Assembly (NCBI RefSeq): GCF_024763615.1 | Contig: NC_077224.1 | Location: forward strand, 41,984,712-42,048,711 | Direction of reading: 5' to 3' | Source of the DNA: Phlebotomus papatasi | Taxonomy: Eukaryota; Arthropoda; Insecta; Diptera; Psychodidae | Length of the DNA: 64,000 bases | In this document: positions 1-11,120 of the stretch, piece by piece | Layout: the number at the start of each line of letters is the position of its first letter | Numbering within the stretch: position 1 is the stretch's first letter | Program-made: the position numbers and the translations under genes | The notes under the pieces: generated by a model | Databases searched by the model: none | What the model was told of the DNA's origin: nothing | What the model saw: the letters and a program-made list of their open reading frames with translations, nothing else

Positions 1-70
1 GAAATCGTCAATCAGAGCAAATGACACTCAAATCATCCAGTTTTTTCTCAGTGGAGATAGGAAAAATTTC

Positions 71-140
71 TGCCTCCACCCAGAATCGAACTGGAGACCT
101 CTCGTTAACTAGACGAGTGCTCTTTCATATACCAAAAGTT
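71..140 (-). pseudogene. tRNA-Thr(AGT)-like relic
   Basis: On the minus strand the stretch folds as the 3' two-thirds of a tRNA. There is a perfect 5-bp anticodon stem (CTCGT/ACGAG) around the 7-nt loop CTAGTTA (anticodon AGT, threonine), then a T arm TCCAG/CTGGG with one G-T pair around TTCGATT. The 3' acceptor strand has no matching 5' strand and the D arm is poor, so it is not an intact tRNA gene. It may be a decayed tRNA gene or the head of a tRNA-derived SINE; no SINE body is recognised. Confidence 0.45.
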
Positions 141-150
141 GGAATTTCTA

Positions 151-644
151 AAATATTTTCTGCACAATAAATTATTATCAGAAAAAAAGCCTATTTTTTG
201 ACCTGAGAGACCCATGTAACCCCTTAAGTTTGAATCAGATTCTGAGACTCGTTGAAGCCACGAATGCGACTGTCCTCACCAAAATCTACATCCTGGAACT
301 TTTGGGTTCCAGGATGGAGATTGGAAAAACAGGAAAAACAACAAGGTTCTCGATTTCGTAACTTTTGTGTTAATGGACAAAGCTATAACGTTAGAACTCT
401 GGCATATCGGTTACCACTCTCTTTTCATTAAGAATGAATGTGAAAGGTTGCAGTGATGTGAATTTTTGTCTTTGTTTGCAAAGAGCTAGTTCGCCATTTC
501 TTAGCCATAAGATAGGTAATTATTAACCTCATGAGATGACATGAGAAATGGTAAAGCAGCTTTTTGAAAACAAAGAGAAAATTCGAATCGTTTGAAAGTT
601 CACTGTGTTCGAACCATGCCTACATTCCCCTTAGGATTACCTGG
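151..644. other. Non-coding, nothing recognised
   Basis: AT-rich sequence with no convincing reading frame, RNA gene or repeat boundary. It probably belongs to Mondo intron 1 or to flanking intergenic DNA. Confidence 0.4.
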
Positions 645-1317
645 AGGGGAATTCTATAATTTTCGTGGCATTGTCACGCGGGAGTTCGAAACCTGACAAT
701 GCCAATCGAGATTTTTTTGTCATATCATATGAGTTCGAAAATGCAATTCATTGATTTTTTAATGAAATCCCTTTACTTGATGATTTTATGAAAATACAGT
801 ACGTCTTGGTTGATTTGTTTAACAAAATTCATTGTCATTTGAATTGCCAGAAATCTCAAATATGTGACCCAAATATCTGACAATGCCACGTGAGCTGAAA
901 TGGTAATGTCACGACTATAGAATCGCATTTTCGAAAAAGCTCTACTAAGATTCGAACCCAATTTGTCATATGGCATTGCATGTAACGCTCTGGCAATGCC
1001 ATATGACACATTGGGTTTAAATCTCAGGAGAGGTTTTTCGAAAATGCGATTCTATGTAACCGTAGCATTGCTATTTCAGCTCACGTGACATTATCAGAAG
1101 TCACATATTTGAGATTTCTGGCAATTAAAATGACAATGAATGTGGTTAAATCAACCAAGGCAGACTGTATTTGCATAATATCACTAAGGCATTTCATTAA
1201 AAAATCAGTGAATTGCATTTTCGAACTCATATGATAAGACAAAAAAAAAAACTCGATTGGCATTGCCAGGTTTCGAACTCACGCGTGACAATGCCACGAA
1301 AATTACAGAATTCCCCT
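645..1317. mobile_element. Foldback element, inverted dimer (AGGGGAATTC termini)
   Basis: Both ends begin AGGGGAATTCTRTAATTTTC on opposite strands, and the inverted similarity continues for well over 100 bp inward, so most of the 673 bp can fold on itself. The centre contains GTAACGCTCTGGCAATGCC, which is the terminus of the shorter relative at 5282-5630. This element therefore looks like two such units fused in opposite orientation. It has no coding capacity; the short frames inside are by-products of the inverted repeat. Confidence 0.75.
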
Positions 1318-4015
1318 ACTGGTTTCTTTTATTCCTAAAGTGATTCTTGAAAATGGGAACACCTTCAATACCTCTACTAAGTTTATTGGACAAAGGAATG
1401 TCCTTCCATCCTAAGTCCTTCAATTCACGAATAGTACGGTTAGTGTATCAAATTTCGGCATAGTTGCATGCAAGCGTCAAAGTCTCAAGATTGAAATGTA
1501 ATATTTTTAATGTTTTTAATACAAATTGATTTCTTGTTACCCCTTTTTAAGGAGTGTTGCTTGGAACCTTGTAGACAGTTTATTGTCTTTATTTTTTCTA
1601 AAATTATTCTTTATATATTTTAGAATAAATAAAAATGTAGACGTAACTTTGGTGGACTATTTCGGCAACCTTCATTCTCATAGTTTCTTGCCTTTTCGGA
1701 ATTCTTTCAAAGTATTTTTCACATTATTTCTTTCATCTAAGCGACATTTTTTTGTTATTTTTTGCAATGTATAATCTCTAGAGAGTGCAAAAAACTATAA
1801 ATTCATAAAAAAATGAGGAACAAAAAAGTGGCCGAAATTACAATCTGGCCGGAATTTGGTACACTTGTCCTAGTTTAAAAATGAAAGAGAAAATAACTTG
1901 CGTTCTAACAAACATTTTGACCAAAACCTTTTTTTGTTTTGTCCGTTTTGGAGAGAAATTTCAGATAACAGTTCAAATATTCAATTTTAAACTCATTTTA
2001 ATCACAATCTGTTTTAGTTTAAAACGGACAAATGGGACAATTAAGATTTACGAATTTTAAAAATTCACATCTCTATTCCTTGGGCACTCAATGGGCCAAA
2101 TGGTAGAGCACTCGCGTTATGATGCAGGTGCACCGGGTTCGAATCGTTTCGAATACGATCTCGATTTTTAGGTCACCAAACATTTTTCTGGTGTTAAAGG
2201 TGTTCGATTTGAATATAGTTAGGTTCACTGCACTTGATTCCTCGTGACATGGCACTGACAATACTATAAGCAATGTATAAGGTGAAATAATAAGGGATAT
2301 CTGAAAAATATTGCTTGCACGAAGGCGTTCCTCTATGCCCGTTTCTCGGCTTTAAGAAACGGCTTATTGGGATACTCATGAGGATTTAGTCAAATCATTA
2401 TTTTGATTAGATTTACGTTAAGCTATTTGTCGGCTTAAGGTGTATATACGTATGTCGTGCAGAAGGTCTGAAGCCCGTAATATACTAGCCCATTTCTTTG
2501 TAATCAAACTTTTAAACAAATAACATGTTCATTATGGCCATAAACGTAGCCTCCATTGTATACCAATGTTGACAGAGATGATATTAAGGTTATAAAATAA
2601 AAATTGAAGCAGAACCAAGCGAAAACACTCATTTATATTTTTCATTGTTCCGGTATGAAAATGATAATAAAATGTGGAATGTGTGAGTGGTTTGTTTTGC
2701 GAGGTGCGCGATCAATTTGTGCGATATATTTGGAGGCTTGTCTCCTTCATATTGGACGTGCCTCCTTCTCACAATTATAAGCCAGAAGAGTGTCCACTAG
2801 TATTGTAAACACTTTCAGAACATCTCCCAGCAGCGAATCTGTCCCCGCACTCTAAAAATGCTAATTCAGTGGCTCAAACATCTCTGCATGATGTGCTTGT
2901 TTGCGTTTGGAATGCTTGCGATACATTGTATGCATTGCCATCATCAATAAATGAGCTTGATCTGCTGTATATGATATGTCTGATATTAAATCAACAGCGT
3001 AAATTTATGTTAGTTACAGGAAATTTAAATAAATTTTTAGATCATTTTTTTTCAGATCTCTCTCCAATACCCAAAGAGTTTTTCAAAATATTTTATTCAC
3101 TGAATTTAGGTACTCTTTTCGTTTTATTCGTGCTCTACAATTTTTCCCAAATTGCATAATAAAAATAACACAACATTAATTACCTAAACCTAGTTACTTC
3201 GATAAGCAAATAAATGGGTTTAGAAATTTACATAAATAAACTTTCATTGTTTAATGGAATTCAGGGAACTTATTTAAATTTAAATAGGGATTTGTATAAA
3301 TTAAAATTCTAGAAGTGATCAATTTAGATAGAAACTAATAAAATATGAATTTAAAATTCTTAAGAATATAAAAATTATTTGGTTAAAAAATAAAAAAAGC
3401 AAATCTTTTTTTTCTAGGGAAATAGGGAAATATTTCGGACAGCTTGTAATAAAATATCGTCCACTTTCAGCGAAATAGTGAAACTTCGCACATTAAATTT
3501 ATTAAAATTATGGAATTGTTTTTGAATATTTAAAAGCGTTTTTCTTTAAATATTATTGATTTGATAATTATTGATTTTGGACAAATTCTTGCTTACAATC
3601 TTCCTCAGTTCAGGTAAAGAACAAATTAATATTTTTAATAAGCAAAAGTTAAATATTCGTTGAATGATATATTATTTTATGTTTAGAATGTTGGTCCTGC
3701 AGATTTATACTGAGATTTCCCCAGGCAAATTAAGCTTTTATTGAAAAAAAAAAATAGACATTTTTTCAAGTGTTCACCAAGGAGGTTATTTGTTTCTAAT
3801 ATCGTTCACTTTTTTGTTTCCCAAAATTTCACAAGGTGTGACTTTTACAAATTCTGGTTTGTATAATGCTTGAAGGAATAAAAAAGGAACAACTTAGCGA
3901 TAATTTAGGAAAAGCCTGAAAAGCACTCAAATGGCAAAATTGATGTTGTACGATATTACATACAAAATGAATGATATTACTTATAGTTGTGTCTATAATT
4001 TTTAATCATCTTTAA
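1318..4015. other. Non-coding stretch with a tRNA-like relic
   Basis: No supported gene. It contains the tRNA-like fragment at 2092-2145 and a short frame 2857-2949 of 30 codons with a hydrophobic start that cannot be backed by splice sites or similarity. The rest is AT-rich with no clear repeat. Confidence 0.4.
2092..2145 (+). pseudogene. tRNA-like fragment (A box and B box)
   Basis: The stretch reads AAATGGTAGAGCACTCGC (A-box/D-arm like) followed 25 bases on by GGGTTCGAATC (B-box/T-loop like). The anticodon stem and acceptor stem do not pair, so it is not a working tRNA. This is the usual look of a tRNA-derived SINE head or a decayed tRNA gene. The downstream sequence has no recognised SINE body. 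Confidence 0.4.
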
Positions 4016-4133
4016 AGGCACTAGAGAAATTTATGTCCATATTTGTCATTTTTGAAGAAAATTTTGAAATTTTTCCCACGCAATTTGCTTCAATATGGGC
4101 ATAAATTTCTCCAGTGTGTAGAGAACATAATTT
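4016..4133. mobile_element. Short MITE (CTAGAGAAATTTATGTCC termini)
   Basis: The left end GAGAAATTTATGTCCATATTTG is mirrored at the right end as CAATATGGGCATAAATTTCTC, about 118 bp in all. The same termini bound the larger element at 15719-16382, so this is a short member of that family. Confidence 0.6.
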
Positions 4134-4714
4134 ATTAGGTATTATGTGGGAGAAAAAAAAAGATGATGAACTACTTTTCAAGTTTTCAATCAACCCTTTT
4201 GGAATAGTTTTAACAAAAAAATCAATTGTTTCTTGAAAAAATAATATTTTCTTTAATTTATTTTTTGTCTTTTTTCACAAAATTGTAACAGAATAAAAGG
4301 TTTTAGAATTCATACTTTTTGAGTCATTTTCCTTCAAAAATTGCTTTTTTTCTGCAGGAAAGCGCCTCTTATTCAGAGAAATGTCAAATTGAGATTTTTG
4401 ACAAAGGAGAGATGACAAAGCGTCTCAGCTTTGCGGAATGCTCGAACTCACGAGATAGAGCTCTCCGTGAATTAGTTTTTCGCATGATCTTTTGGTATTT
4501 TTATTGATCTACTAGAAATATAATTGATTAGTAAATCACTAAAGCATTTCAAAATCAAAAATTGGTAAAGAAATGATCATTCTAGAAAATAAAAATACGA
4601 GAAAGATAAGTCAGTTACGCATATTTAACCGATTCATTATTGATTTCAAGGACTTTACAAAAAATCTAGATTTAACTAAATCGATTGAAAAAGAAACCCC
4701 CTAAAGTATAGTAA

Positions 4715-5042
4715 AAATTTTAACCTTCAATAATTCAAGATGGCGATTTTTCTAGGTCAGAGGCATGTTTAGACGTAATGTTTACCTAGACTACCTCCAA
4801 AACATATCCAAAAATAAAAGAAATCGTAGGAGCCGTTTTCGACAAAAAAAACTAGGTTTTGGAGGGGTAGACAGACGGGGGGTGTGAGGGAAAAAAACAC
4901 GTCTGAAGATATTGTTCTTTATTGAAGGAAAACCAAAGATCGGAAGTTGATATCTTTTACCGTTTAAACTCCAGGACGGTGACAGATGAAAAAAGTGGAT
5001 TATCTAATTGCTGTCTCTTTAAGTTCGAGCAGCAAATAATGG
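4715..5042. repeat. Dispersed repeat, copy 1
   Basis: Phrases such as ATCTTTTACCGTTTAA, GCGGTGACA / ACGGTGACA and TTGAGTTCGAGCAG recur in the same order near 45000-45115, and a more diverged version lies at 36880-37215. The three are separate copies of one dispersed family; no terminal repeats or reading frame identify its class. Confidence 0.5.
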
Positions 5043-5281
5043 TATCAGTTTGTACAGGTCTTTGAGGCATTATTTTGATTTATTTCAAAGTTTGTTCTGA
5101 TTGCACAAACCTATCTTCTCCTTATTAGTCAAGATCGAGAACATTTCATAGTTTAATATTTTAGTACTTAATATCCAAATATAAAATTATTTAAAAGGCT
5201 CTAGAGAACTTATTTATCAATCAAATGGAGTTAATGTTCGGACTCGTTGGGAAAAGGTCTTGGACTTTCAGATAAACCTGT

Positions 5282-5630
5282 AGGGGAATTCTGTAATATT
5301 CGAGGTATTGTCACGCGTGAGTGCGAAACCTGAAAATGCCATTCGAGCTTTTTTTGCCATATCATGAGTTTGAAAATGCAATTCATTGAATTTTTAATGA
5401 AATCCCTTTACTTGAAGAATTTATGAAAATACAGGACATCTTGGTTGATTTGTTTAACAAAATTCATTGTCATTTAAATTGCCAGAAATCTCAAATATGT
5501 GACTTCTGACAATGTCACGTGAGCTGAAATGGCAATGTCACGGCTACAGAATCGCATTTTCGAAAAAGCTCTTCTAAGATTCGAACCTAATTTGTCATAT
5601 GGCATTGCCAGAGCGTTACAGAATTCCCCT
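5282..5630. mobile_element. MITE, 349 bp (AGGGGAATTCTGTAA termini)
   Basis: It starts AGGGGAATTCTGTAATATTC and ends GCGTTACAGAATTCCCCT, giving a 15-bp terminal inverted repeat. The interior matches one arm of the 645-1317 element (GTGACTTCTGACAATGTCACG, then GAATCGCATTTTCGAAAAAG). It is the likely monomer of that family. Confidence 0.75.
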
Positions 5631-6603
5631 CCTGAATCGCTAATGAACCGGTTCATAACCGATAACTATTTTTTATCAGAAATTCAAGTATATTATTCCA
5701 AAGGTATTGGCGAAGAACACCATACGCTCTGGCGGAAATCGTCCGAAGTAATTTTTTAGAACTATATTGTTTTTGAGTACTAAAGAGATTGTCAAGTTTG
5801 TCAAGTCAAATCATCATTTGGAGCATCAATTGGAGTTTAAAGTTAAGAAGTCTGCATTTATCTTTCGAATTTAATTATCATTTTGCTTTAAAAGTTGTGT
5901 AAAAGAAAGATTAGTTACCAATCTCGTGAATAAAGAAGTGATATCTGGAAAATGGATTCTTTTTCACCGGATATATTATTTCTCAGTCTTTACATTCAGA
6001 TATCTGGTTTGAATATTCTCTGGGAAGTATCACAGAACGATTTACTTAACACAGATTATTTCTAAATAGGTAAATTATCCAGGTATTTTGGGCAATGTTT
6101 TCAGTAATTTATAAATTTGGTTTCAATCGGTTGTGAACCGGTAATGAACCTGGTGTGAACAGATAAGTAATTTATGTGTGAAAATTGAGTCTATTACTAT
6201 ATTTAAACTGTTATGGCGGACCTTTTGAGTGACTTATAAATCGGTTCAAATCGGTTGAGAACCGGCAAATGGTAAATGATGCGAAAGTACTTTTAACCCT
6301 TTAACAACGAGACACTTTTTACGGACTGAAAATCAACAATAAAATTTAAACTGAAAATCATAATCAATGATAAATTTTACATCTAACCTTCGAAAGTCCT
6401 ATAGAGTCTGCTTCGGTGTATTTTGTGCTTCTATGAACGATAGGGACAAAAATAGCCCAAAACTTAATAAATTTTTCTGACAATACCAATGAATAATATT
6501 TTTCGCTTTAATGAAAAATATTATACGCATGAGTATTGTAGTCTTTATTGCCAAAAGGGTTTTGCTTAAAAAAATTGGAAGTATAAAAAATAAATAAAAT
6601 AAA

Positions 6604-6750
6604 TTAGCCGTAATCACTATGGCGTTGTTATCTCGTAATCTCCGTAATCTGTTATCTTGTTATAATTTTTCATTTATAAAATACATTACGAGAACATAAC
6701 GAGATAACGATATTACAAGATAACAGCGCCATAGTGAGTACGGCTATTAT
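6604..6750. repeat. Small inverted repeat (foldback)
   Basis: GCCGTAATCACTATGGCG near the left end is mirrored by CGCCATAGTGAGTACGGC at the right end, and the inner halves (TTATCTCGTAATCT / GATAACGATATTAC) also pair. It is about 145 bp long and non-coding, probably a MITE. Confidence 0.65.
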
Positions 6751-6796
6751 AAATTTGAGAATTTAAAAATTCGACATTTTTGAGCTTAAATATTTA

Positions 6797-8062
6797 GGGT
6801 AATTGGCCTAAAGCGAGACAGTTTGGAAAGTTGGACAAAGCAATGTGGAATGTGAGACACCTCCTTAAAAACTTGATAATAAATCATTTAAATATTTCAA
6901 TTTTCGATAAAAAGATTATTAAACCTAATTTTATGATTATTTTAGAAGTTAAAAATCAAAAGTCGTTATTAAACAATCAAAGAGTGACTTGCATGAAGAA
7001 TTTAAAAAGTGTATTGCATGCGTGATATTCATAACCTTCACACGGTAGTTGTCATTTTCTCTGTTTCTTATGGAAGTTGCTAGGAGAATATCAAAATGTT
7101 TTGTTTAATTTTTCGGCATAATTTGTGAAATATTGTTAAGTCCGCAGTGAAAATCGAAGGACATACATCCATTTAAAAGGTGAATAAAAAATATTTGTGA
7201 AATATTACATTTAAAAAGGAGAGAAAAGTGATTTAATTTCGTGTTGCTTTCAAAACAAGTTTTATGAAATCTTGGACAAGTTGATTTTGTGAAAGAATTT
7301 GGTGGTTTTGTGCAGTGAAATAATGTTAACAAGAACAAAGATCCTTAAGTATCCGGAGAAATAGTTGCAACAGCAGTTAGCAGCTGATAAGGAGAAAATC
7401 TCCTGGAAAAGGCTGCAAAGATTTCCAGATTCCGAATTGGATAGTAAATATCTCAAAAACACCTGGAGAAAAACAAATAGGAGCCTCTACAGAACTCCGA
7501 AAGCAAGTGGAAAAGATCCTGGCCGGATTAGGTATCCAAATCTGTTAAAAAGTTGCATCTGCTTGAAAACTATAACTGCTGGACAGCGCGAGGCGTCTGT
7601 GAAATTTACAGAACCTCTTTTTGGTTGGACGTCCAGGAAGTTCTTGGTAATTAGCGTTCCTTAACTGTTACCCGGACATAAAGGAGGGATTAGCATAACC
7701 ATCAAATGTGCAAGTATACAGAGATAACCCTCATCATTTGATTTTCTACATATTTTGTATGATATTTTGTCATTAATATCACTATGTCCAACTTTCCAAA
7801 AGTTTTTGTCCAACTTTCCAAAAGTTTTTGTCCAACTTTCCAAATTTTTTTCCATCTTTTCAAAATGTGTTATTTTTTAATTTCCGTCAATTTTCCGATT
7901 ATTCGGTTGCAATATTTAATAACAACTGTTAAGATTCTGTTAAAATATTTGTCAAAGAATCCCATGGTACAAAAAAATGGTAAAAAATAATTATTTATTC
8001 AGTTTAAAAATGCATTTGAAATTAAATTTTTTCTTAAGTGTCTCGCTTTCCACCATTCACCC
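6797..8062. mobile_element. TIR DNA transposon relic, 1.27 kb, TA target
   Basis: The element is bounded by TA on both sides and by imperfect terminal inverted repeats: GGGTAATTGGCCTAAAGCGAGACA at the left, and GGGTGAATGGTGGAAAGCGAGACA read inward from the right. TA duplication fits a Tc1/mariner/pogo-type element. The interior has a 99-codon plus-strand frame (7365-7664) rich in Lys/Arg, but no DDE motif or other transposase signature can be seen, so it is a decayed or non-autonomous copy. Confidence 0.6.
7787..7855 (+). repeat. Tandem repeat, ~23-bp unit x3
   Basis: Three consecutive copies of a unit like TCCAACTTTCCAAAAGTTTT sit inside the 6797-8062 transposon relic. The same TTGGAAAGTTGGAC string, inverted, occurs just inside the left TIR, so the array is built from TIR-adjacent sequence. 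Confidence 0.75.
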
Positions 8063-8222
8063 TACTACATAGCAAATAGCTAGAGACTTGCAAAAAACAT
8101 TCTAGATTCCTTCAACCTCCTACTTTACAATTATGTACAGACATAAGGAAAAATAACTTTAGGTAGTTAGAAAAAAATATTTATTTTATGGGACACCGGT
8201 GTTCCAATCGTCCTTAAAGGGT

Positions 8223-9079
8223 TAAAGAAGTATAAGAACTTTTTTAATTAAAATAAACCAATTTATTTTCCTTTATATAAACGGATGGACTATGATTAAT
8301 AATAATTTGCAGATTATTAGTTTTTTATCTAAACTTATTTTTATCTATTGTCTCATTCTCTGTGTTAATTGTTTGGACGCAGAGCATTTTGTCTGTCTAT
8401 TTCGTCTATTTACTACAAACATTTTTACCCTCCCTCGCTACTAAACGAATGAATAAATTGAGAAAGAGCCAAAACGTCTCAATGGGCAGAAGAAAAGAAA
8501 CATTTAGTAGGAAATTCCCTAGGCATTTTGGGTTTTATTTGAAAGTTGCTTCTCTCGCTGAAATGCGTTAATGAGAATAAAAGTTGCATTGTTGCATTCC
8601 AGAAACATTGGAGGATGCATTTCTCTGGGCAGGGTCCGTCACAGCTCGAGAAGAATTTTGTGGCTGTGCAGAAAAAGGTCCAAATGGAGGAGAATTGGAG
8701 AATGTTGTGATATTTCATTTTATTATTTTTGTGTGAGCCACACTCCATTGATAACCTCGCAATCTATCAAATAAAAAACCAACTCTCTCTCTATGCGATA
8801 TTGGCAATATTATATACTCCCCGGGAGGGGCACATTAATCAATATCGGTGGCCAATCGATGGGTCTCAAAGTCTTGTGGACTTTCAAGGGGCCACCAGAT
8901 TCCAGGAAGTTCACATGCTTGGCAATGTGAGAGGCAATAATTGGCGCCTCTAATAGCAATTGAACTGAGATGTGAGCTAGTGTATTATGTAATAGACTTC
9001 TTGAGCATTTTCTCGGGTCAGTATGCTGGGGGGAGGAGGAGGAAGCTAAATGTGGGGGAATGGGCTAGCTAGAGATTAC
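8223..9079 (-). other. Proximal part of Mondo intron 1
   Basis: This follows the donor of Mondo exon 1 on the minus strand. No coding exon with Mondo similarity (for example an SPKWK-like continuation of MCR2/MCR3) could be found here. The 8800-8950 segment is less AT-rich than its surroundings but carries nothing I can name. Confidence 0.4.
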
Positions 9080-9372
9080 CTGTAGGCAAGCTTCATGCAG
9101 TTGAAGAGTTTCGTGAGGGATGTCTCGATGGATAGTTCCTGATTCCTGGATGCCAAACGTATTGTGCGTGGAACATATCGCTGGATATCTGTGCATGTAT
9201 TGACGGTGATTGTCTCATTGGGCTTATCCGGATCGGGCATTTCCTCATCATCCCAATCTTCCTGGGCCTCCGCCTCAAATTGCGACACCATAAACTGCCC
9301 CGAATGGATCGTTTCGCGATCCTTCTTCGACTCGCCACTACCAAATTTAAACGACATACTCATGCTGAGCAT
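9080..9372 (-). CDS. Mondo: Mondo (MLX-interacting bHLH-Zip factor), first coding exon
   Basis: First 97 codons of a Mondo/ChREBP-type transcription factor, the glucose-responsive partner of Mlx that drives carbohydrate and lipid metabolism genes. Residues 22-30 read IHSGQFMVS, the hallmark of Mondo conserved region 1; residues 84-97 read TSLTKLFNCMKLAY, matching MCR2, which in vertebrate MondoA/ChREBP acts as a CRM1 export signal. An acidic stretch (about 34-46) and a variable spacer lie between. The exon ends ...CTACAG followed by GTAATC, in phase 2; the split codon AG+N allows the Ser usual after LAY. Three in-frame ATGs (9372, 9363, 9357) precede the conserved part; 9372 is taken as the first. 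MCR3, the bHLH-Zip and the C-terminal domain are missing and should lie beyond the left edge, making intron 1 over 9 kb. It sits downstream of RPAIN on the same strand. Confidence 0.85.
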
Positions 9373-9889
9373 ATTACACCACTTCCGACCACAGTATCTT
9401 CCTTATCAGCTGCTTATATCGCGAAATATCTCGAGCAATACCTCATCCTCAAATCTTCTCCATCTCAGCTGTCAGTCACACAGTTCACTTTGCTTTTTCA
9501 TTCACAGACCGCACTTTTCACCACTGATTTCTCCACTAAATCCATGACAATTCACTGTTAAAACACAATTTTCATCTCCTTTCAATGTTATTCTCGCGAT
9601 TTCTCAATTTATCAATGAGTTTTTCGAGCAGAATTCCTTGTGATAGCGAAAAATACGAAGCAGCGCATTTTTAGCTTGCTGACGATTTGCCTTTATTTGA
9701 CATTTTTTGTGGAGAGCAGAGCCATCTATGGAACCCCCTATAAAAAATGACTTTTGGTTGATGTTGATTTCCTAAGACATGTCTGTTGATTGTCCTCCCA
9801 GGTAGTAAAATTTATGAACAAAATCTATTTATAAAATAATATTGAGAAAATAAAGCAGAGAATAAAGAAAAAAAACTTAAAACAAGTAA
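9373..9889 (-). promoter_or_regulatory. Mondo 5' UTR and promoter region
   Basis: About 0.5 kb between the Mondo start codon and the RPAIN poly(A) signal, both genes reading leftward. The Mondo transcription start and any upstream UTR intron must fall here. No TATA box or ChoRE-like paired E-box could be identified with confidence. Confidence 0.4.
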
Positions 9890-9895
9890 TTTATT
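9890..9895 (-). terminator. Poly(A) signal AATAAA of RPAIN
   Basis: AATAAA on the minus strand, about 92 nt past the RPAIN stop codon, in an A/T-rich 3' region. It is the best candidate for the cleavage and polyadenylation signal of RPAIN. Confidence 0.6.
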
Positions 9896-9986
9896 AAATA
9901 AATTTCATCCCCGAGGTATTTTTTCCATGATTTTCAGCATTTTCAGGAACATTTCACAAAAATAGAAATTTACATACATAAAAAAA

Positions 9987-10741
9987 TTACAGAACGATTG
10001 TCGTCATATATTCACAGTCATTGCAGATCCCTGAGAGGGAAAAGAATCCAGGATCGGGTTTGGGTTCTGTGAAGAACTGAAGGATCCTCTCACAGAATGT
10101 TTCATGATAGGTCACCTTGATCTGAAGGATCTCATGAAATCTTTCCAGGCCACTTTCAAAGAGGAACCTAAAAGCAAAAAGTCATTTTCTCGTGCAAGGA
10201 GGATCGATTATAAGTTACTCACCGAACGCCACAGGTGCAGGAAATCACGCTTGCCTCCTGCTTCAGGAGGTTCTTTTGGCAAATTGGACAAAATACTTGC
10301 AAGGAATTGCTTTGGTACTCGGAAATTAGGGCTTCATCTGCCCTTACTGTCTCTTCAAACAGCCACTGGTCAGCTTCATTCATCAATTCCCGGATTGTAG
10401 TCTCATGCACTTCAATATCCTTGTCCAGCTCCGTTATTTCATCCCGGAAGATCGATGTCATCAACACCTGAAACCATCATTAGCACTTCTTTTCTCTCTT
10501 CTTGTGGGATTTCCTTACCTCGTCATTCTCTGTGAGGTTTCTGTTGGCATTGAAGGCATGTGCACGTGCCTGTTTCATCCTGATTCGGCATTTCTGGAAG
10601 CGTGAATTTCAAGAATAATGCGAAATAGTAATCCTTGTCGTCGCTTACCTGTCGCAACATATCACGTAAAACATCAGGGGAGTCTGAGAGTTTTGTTCGC
10701 CTTACTATTCTCTGAGTGGGGCTCGTCATCAGTGCGTTCAT
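9987..10741 (-). CDS. RPAIN: RPA-interacting protein (RPAIN), four coding exons
   Basis: Complete gene for a 197-residue RPA-interacting protein; vertebrate RPAIN (about 219 residues) binds replication protein A and helps its nuclear import. Exons on the minus strand: 10741-10649 (31 codons), 10593-10519 (25 codons), 10467-10223 (ends in phase 2) and 10167-9987 (TAA stop at 9989-9987). All junctions are GT/AG and the phases join without a break. Exons 1-2 give the basic N-terminal motif ending LRQ-KCRIRMKQARAHAFN. Exon 3 has an acidic helical region (DEITELDKDIEVHETTIREL) and the CPIC...CTCG zinc-binding pairs (Cys116, 119, 133, 135). Exon 4 supplies the late pair CNDC (186, 189) and the hydrophobic end TTIVL, as in the family's ...ACDTWAVIL. 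A non-coding 5' exon is likely (see 11121). No damage is seen, so it looks functional. Confidence 0.9.
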
Positions 10742-10745
10742 TATT

Positions 10746-11120
10746 ACTGGAAATTTTGCGATAAAACTTTAAAAATTTAGTGTTTTTCTTAAGGAATTTC
10801 AGCTGTAAACAGAAGCTAACTTTTGGCGGCCCTATAAGAAAAATCCGGCGCGATCCAATGGAAATTCCATTGGTAACAGAATGGAATGTTCCATGCGTCC
10901 ACTTGGTGAAATCCACCCTTTATCCCCCTGGATTCCCCTGTAGAAGTACATTGTAATTTTGCATTGGCGCGTCACGCAATTTCCATGGGTATCTACCAGC
11001 CTCGGTGGCGGTATTACCCACTGGATATTCAAATATCTCAACTAATTTGGAAAATATTCAAGAAAAACTTGTGACTCAAAGTTGATTTGACGGTATTTTC
11101 TTTTCTAAATGGCGTCTTAC
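10746..11120 (-). other. Intron in the RPAIN 5' UTR, with CCA/TGG-rich repeat
   Basis: It is bounded on the minus strand by a strong donor (ACAAG followed by GTAAGA at 11120) and an acceptor TTTCCAG just before TAATA-ATG at 10746. The segment 10845-11040 is rich in short palindromes such as CCATTGG and CCACTGG, and is related to the array at 11500-12250. Confidence 0.5.

Larger units (their letters stand above)
6295..8222. mobile_element. Possible TTAA-flanked element hosting other insertions
   Basis: The left end reads TTAACCCTTTAACAACGAGACAC. Near 8190-8222 the right end reads, on the minus strand, TTTAACCCTTTAAGGACGA followed by CACCGGTGTCCC. The termini resemble those of other TTAA-flanked MITEs in the window and at 33055-33201. 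If the pairing is right, the 1.27-kb element at 6797-8062 inserted into a much shorter host element. The arms are imperfect, so the pairing may be accidental. Confidence 0.35.

Noticed and set aside
2857..2949. Short frame MLIQWLKHLCMMCLF... as a secreted or membrane micropeptide
   Set aside because: Only 30 codons, in a region without promoter, splice or conservation evidence; expected by chance in this much sequence.
9093..9561. Frames overlapping Mondo exon 1 (plus strand 9164-9547, 9280-9561 and minus 9093-9344)
   Set aside because: Shadows of the Mondo coding exon; only the frame with IHSGQFMVS and LTKLFNCMKLAY has family motifs and a matching donor.
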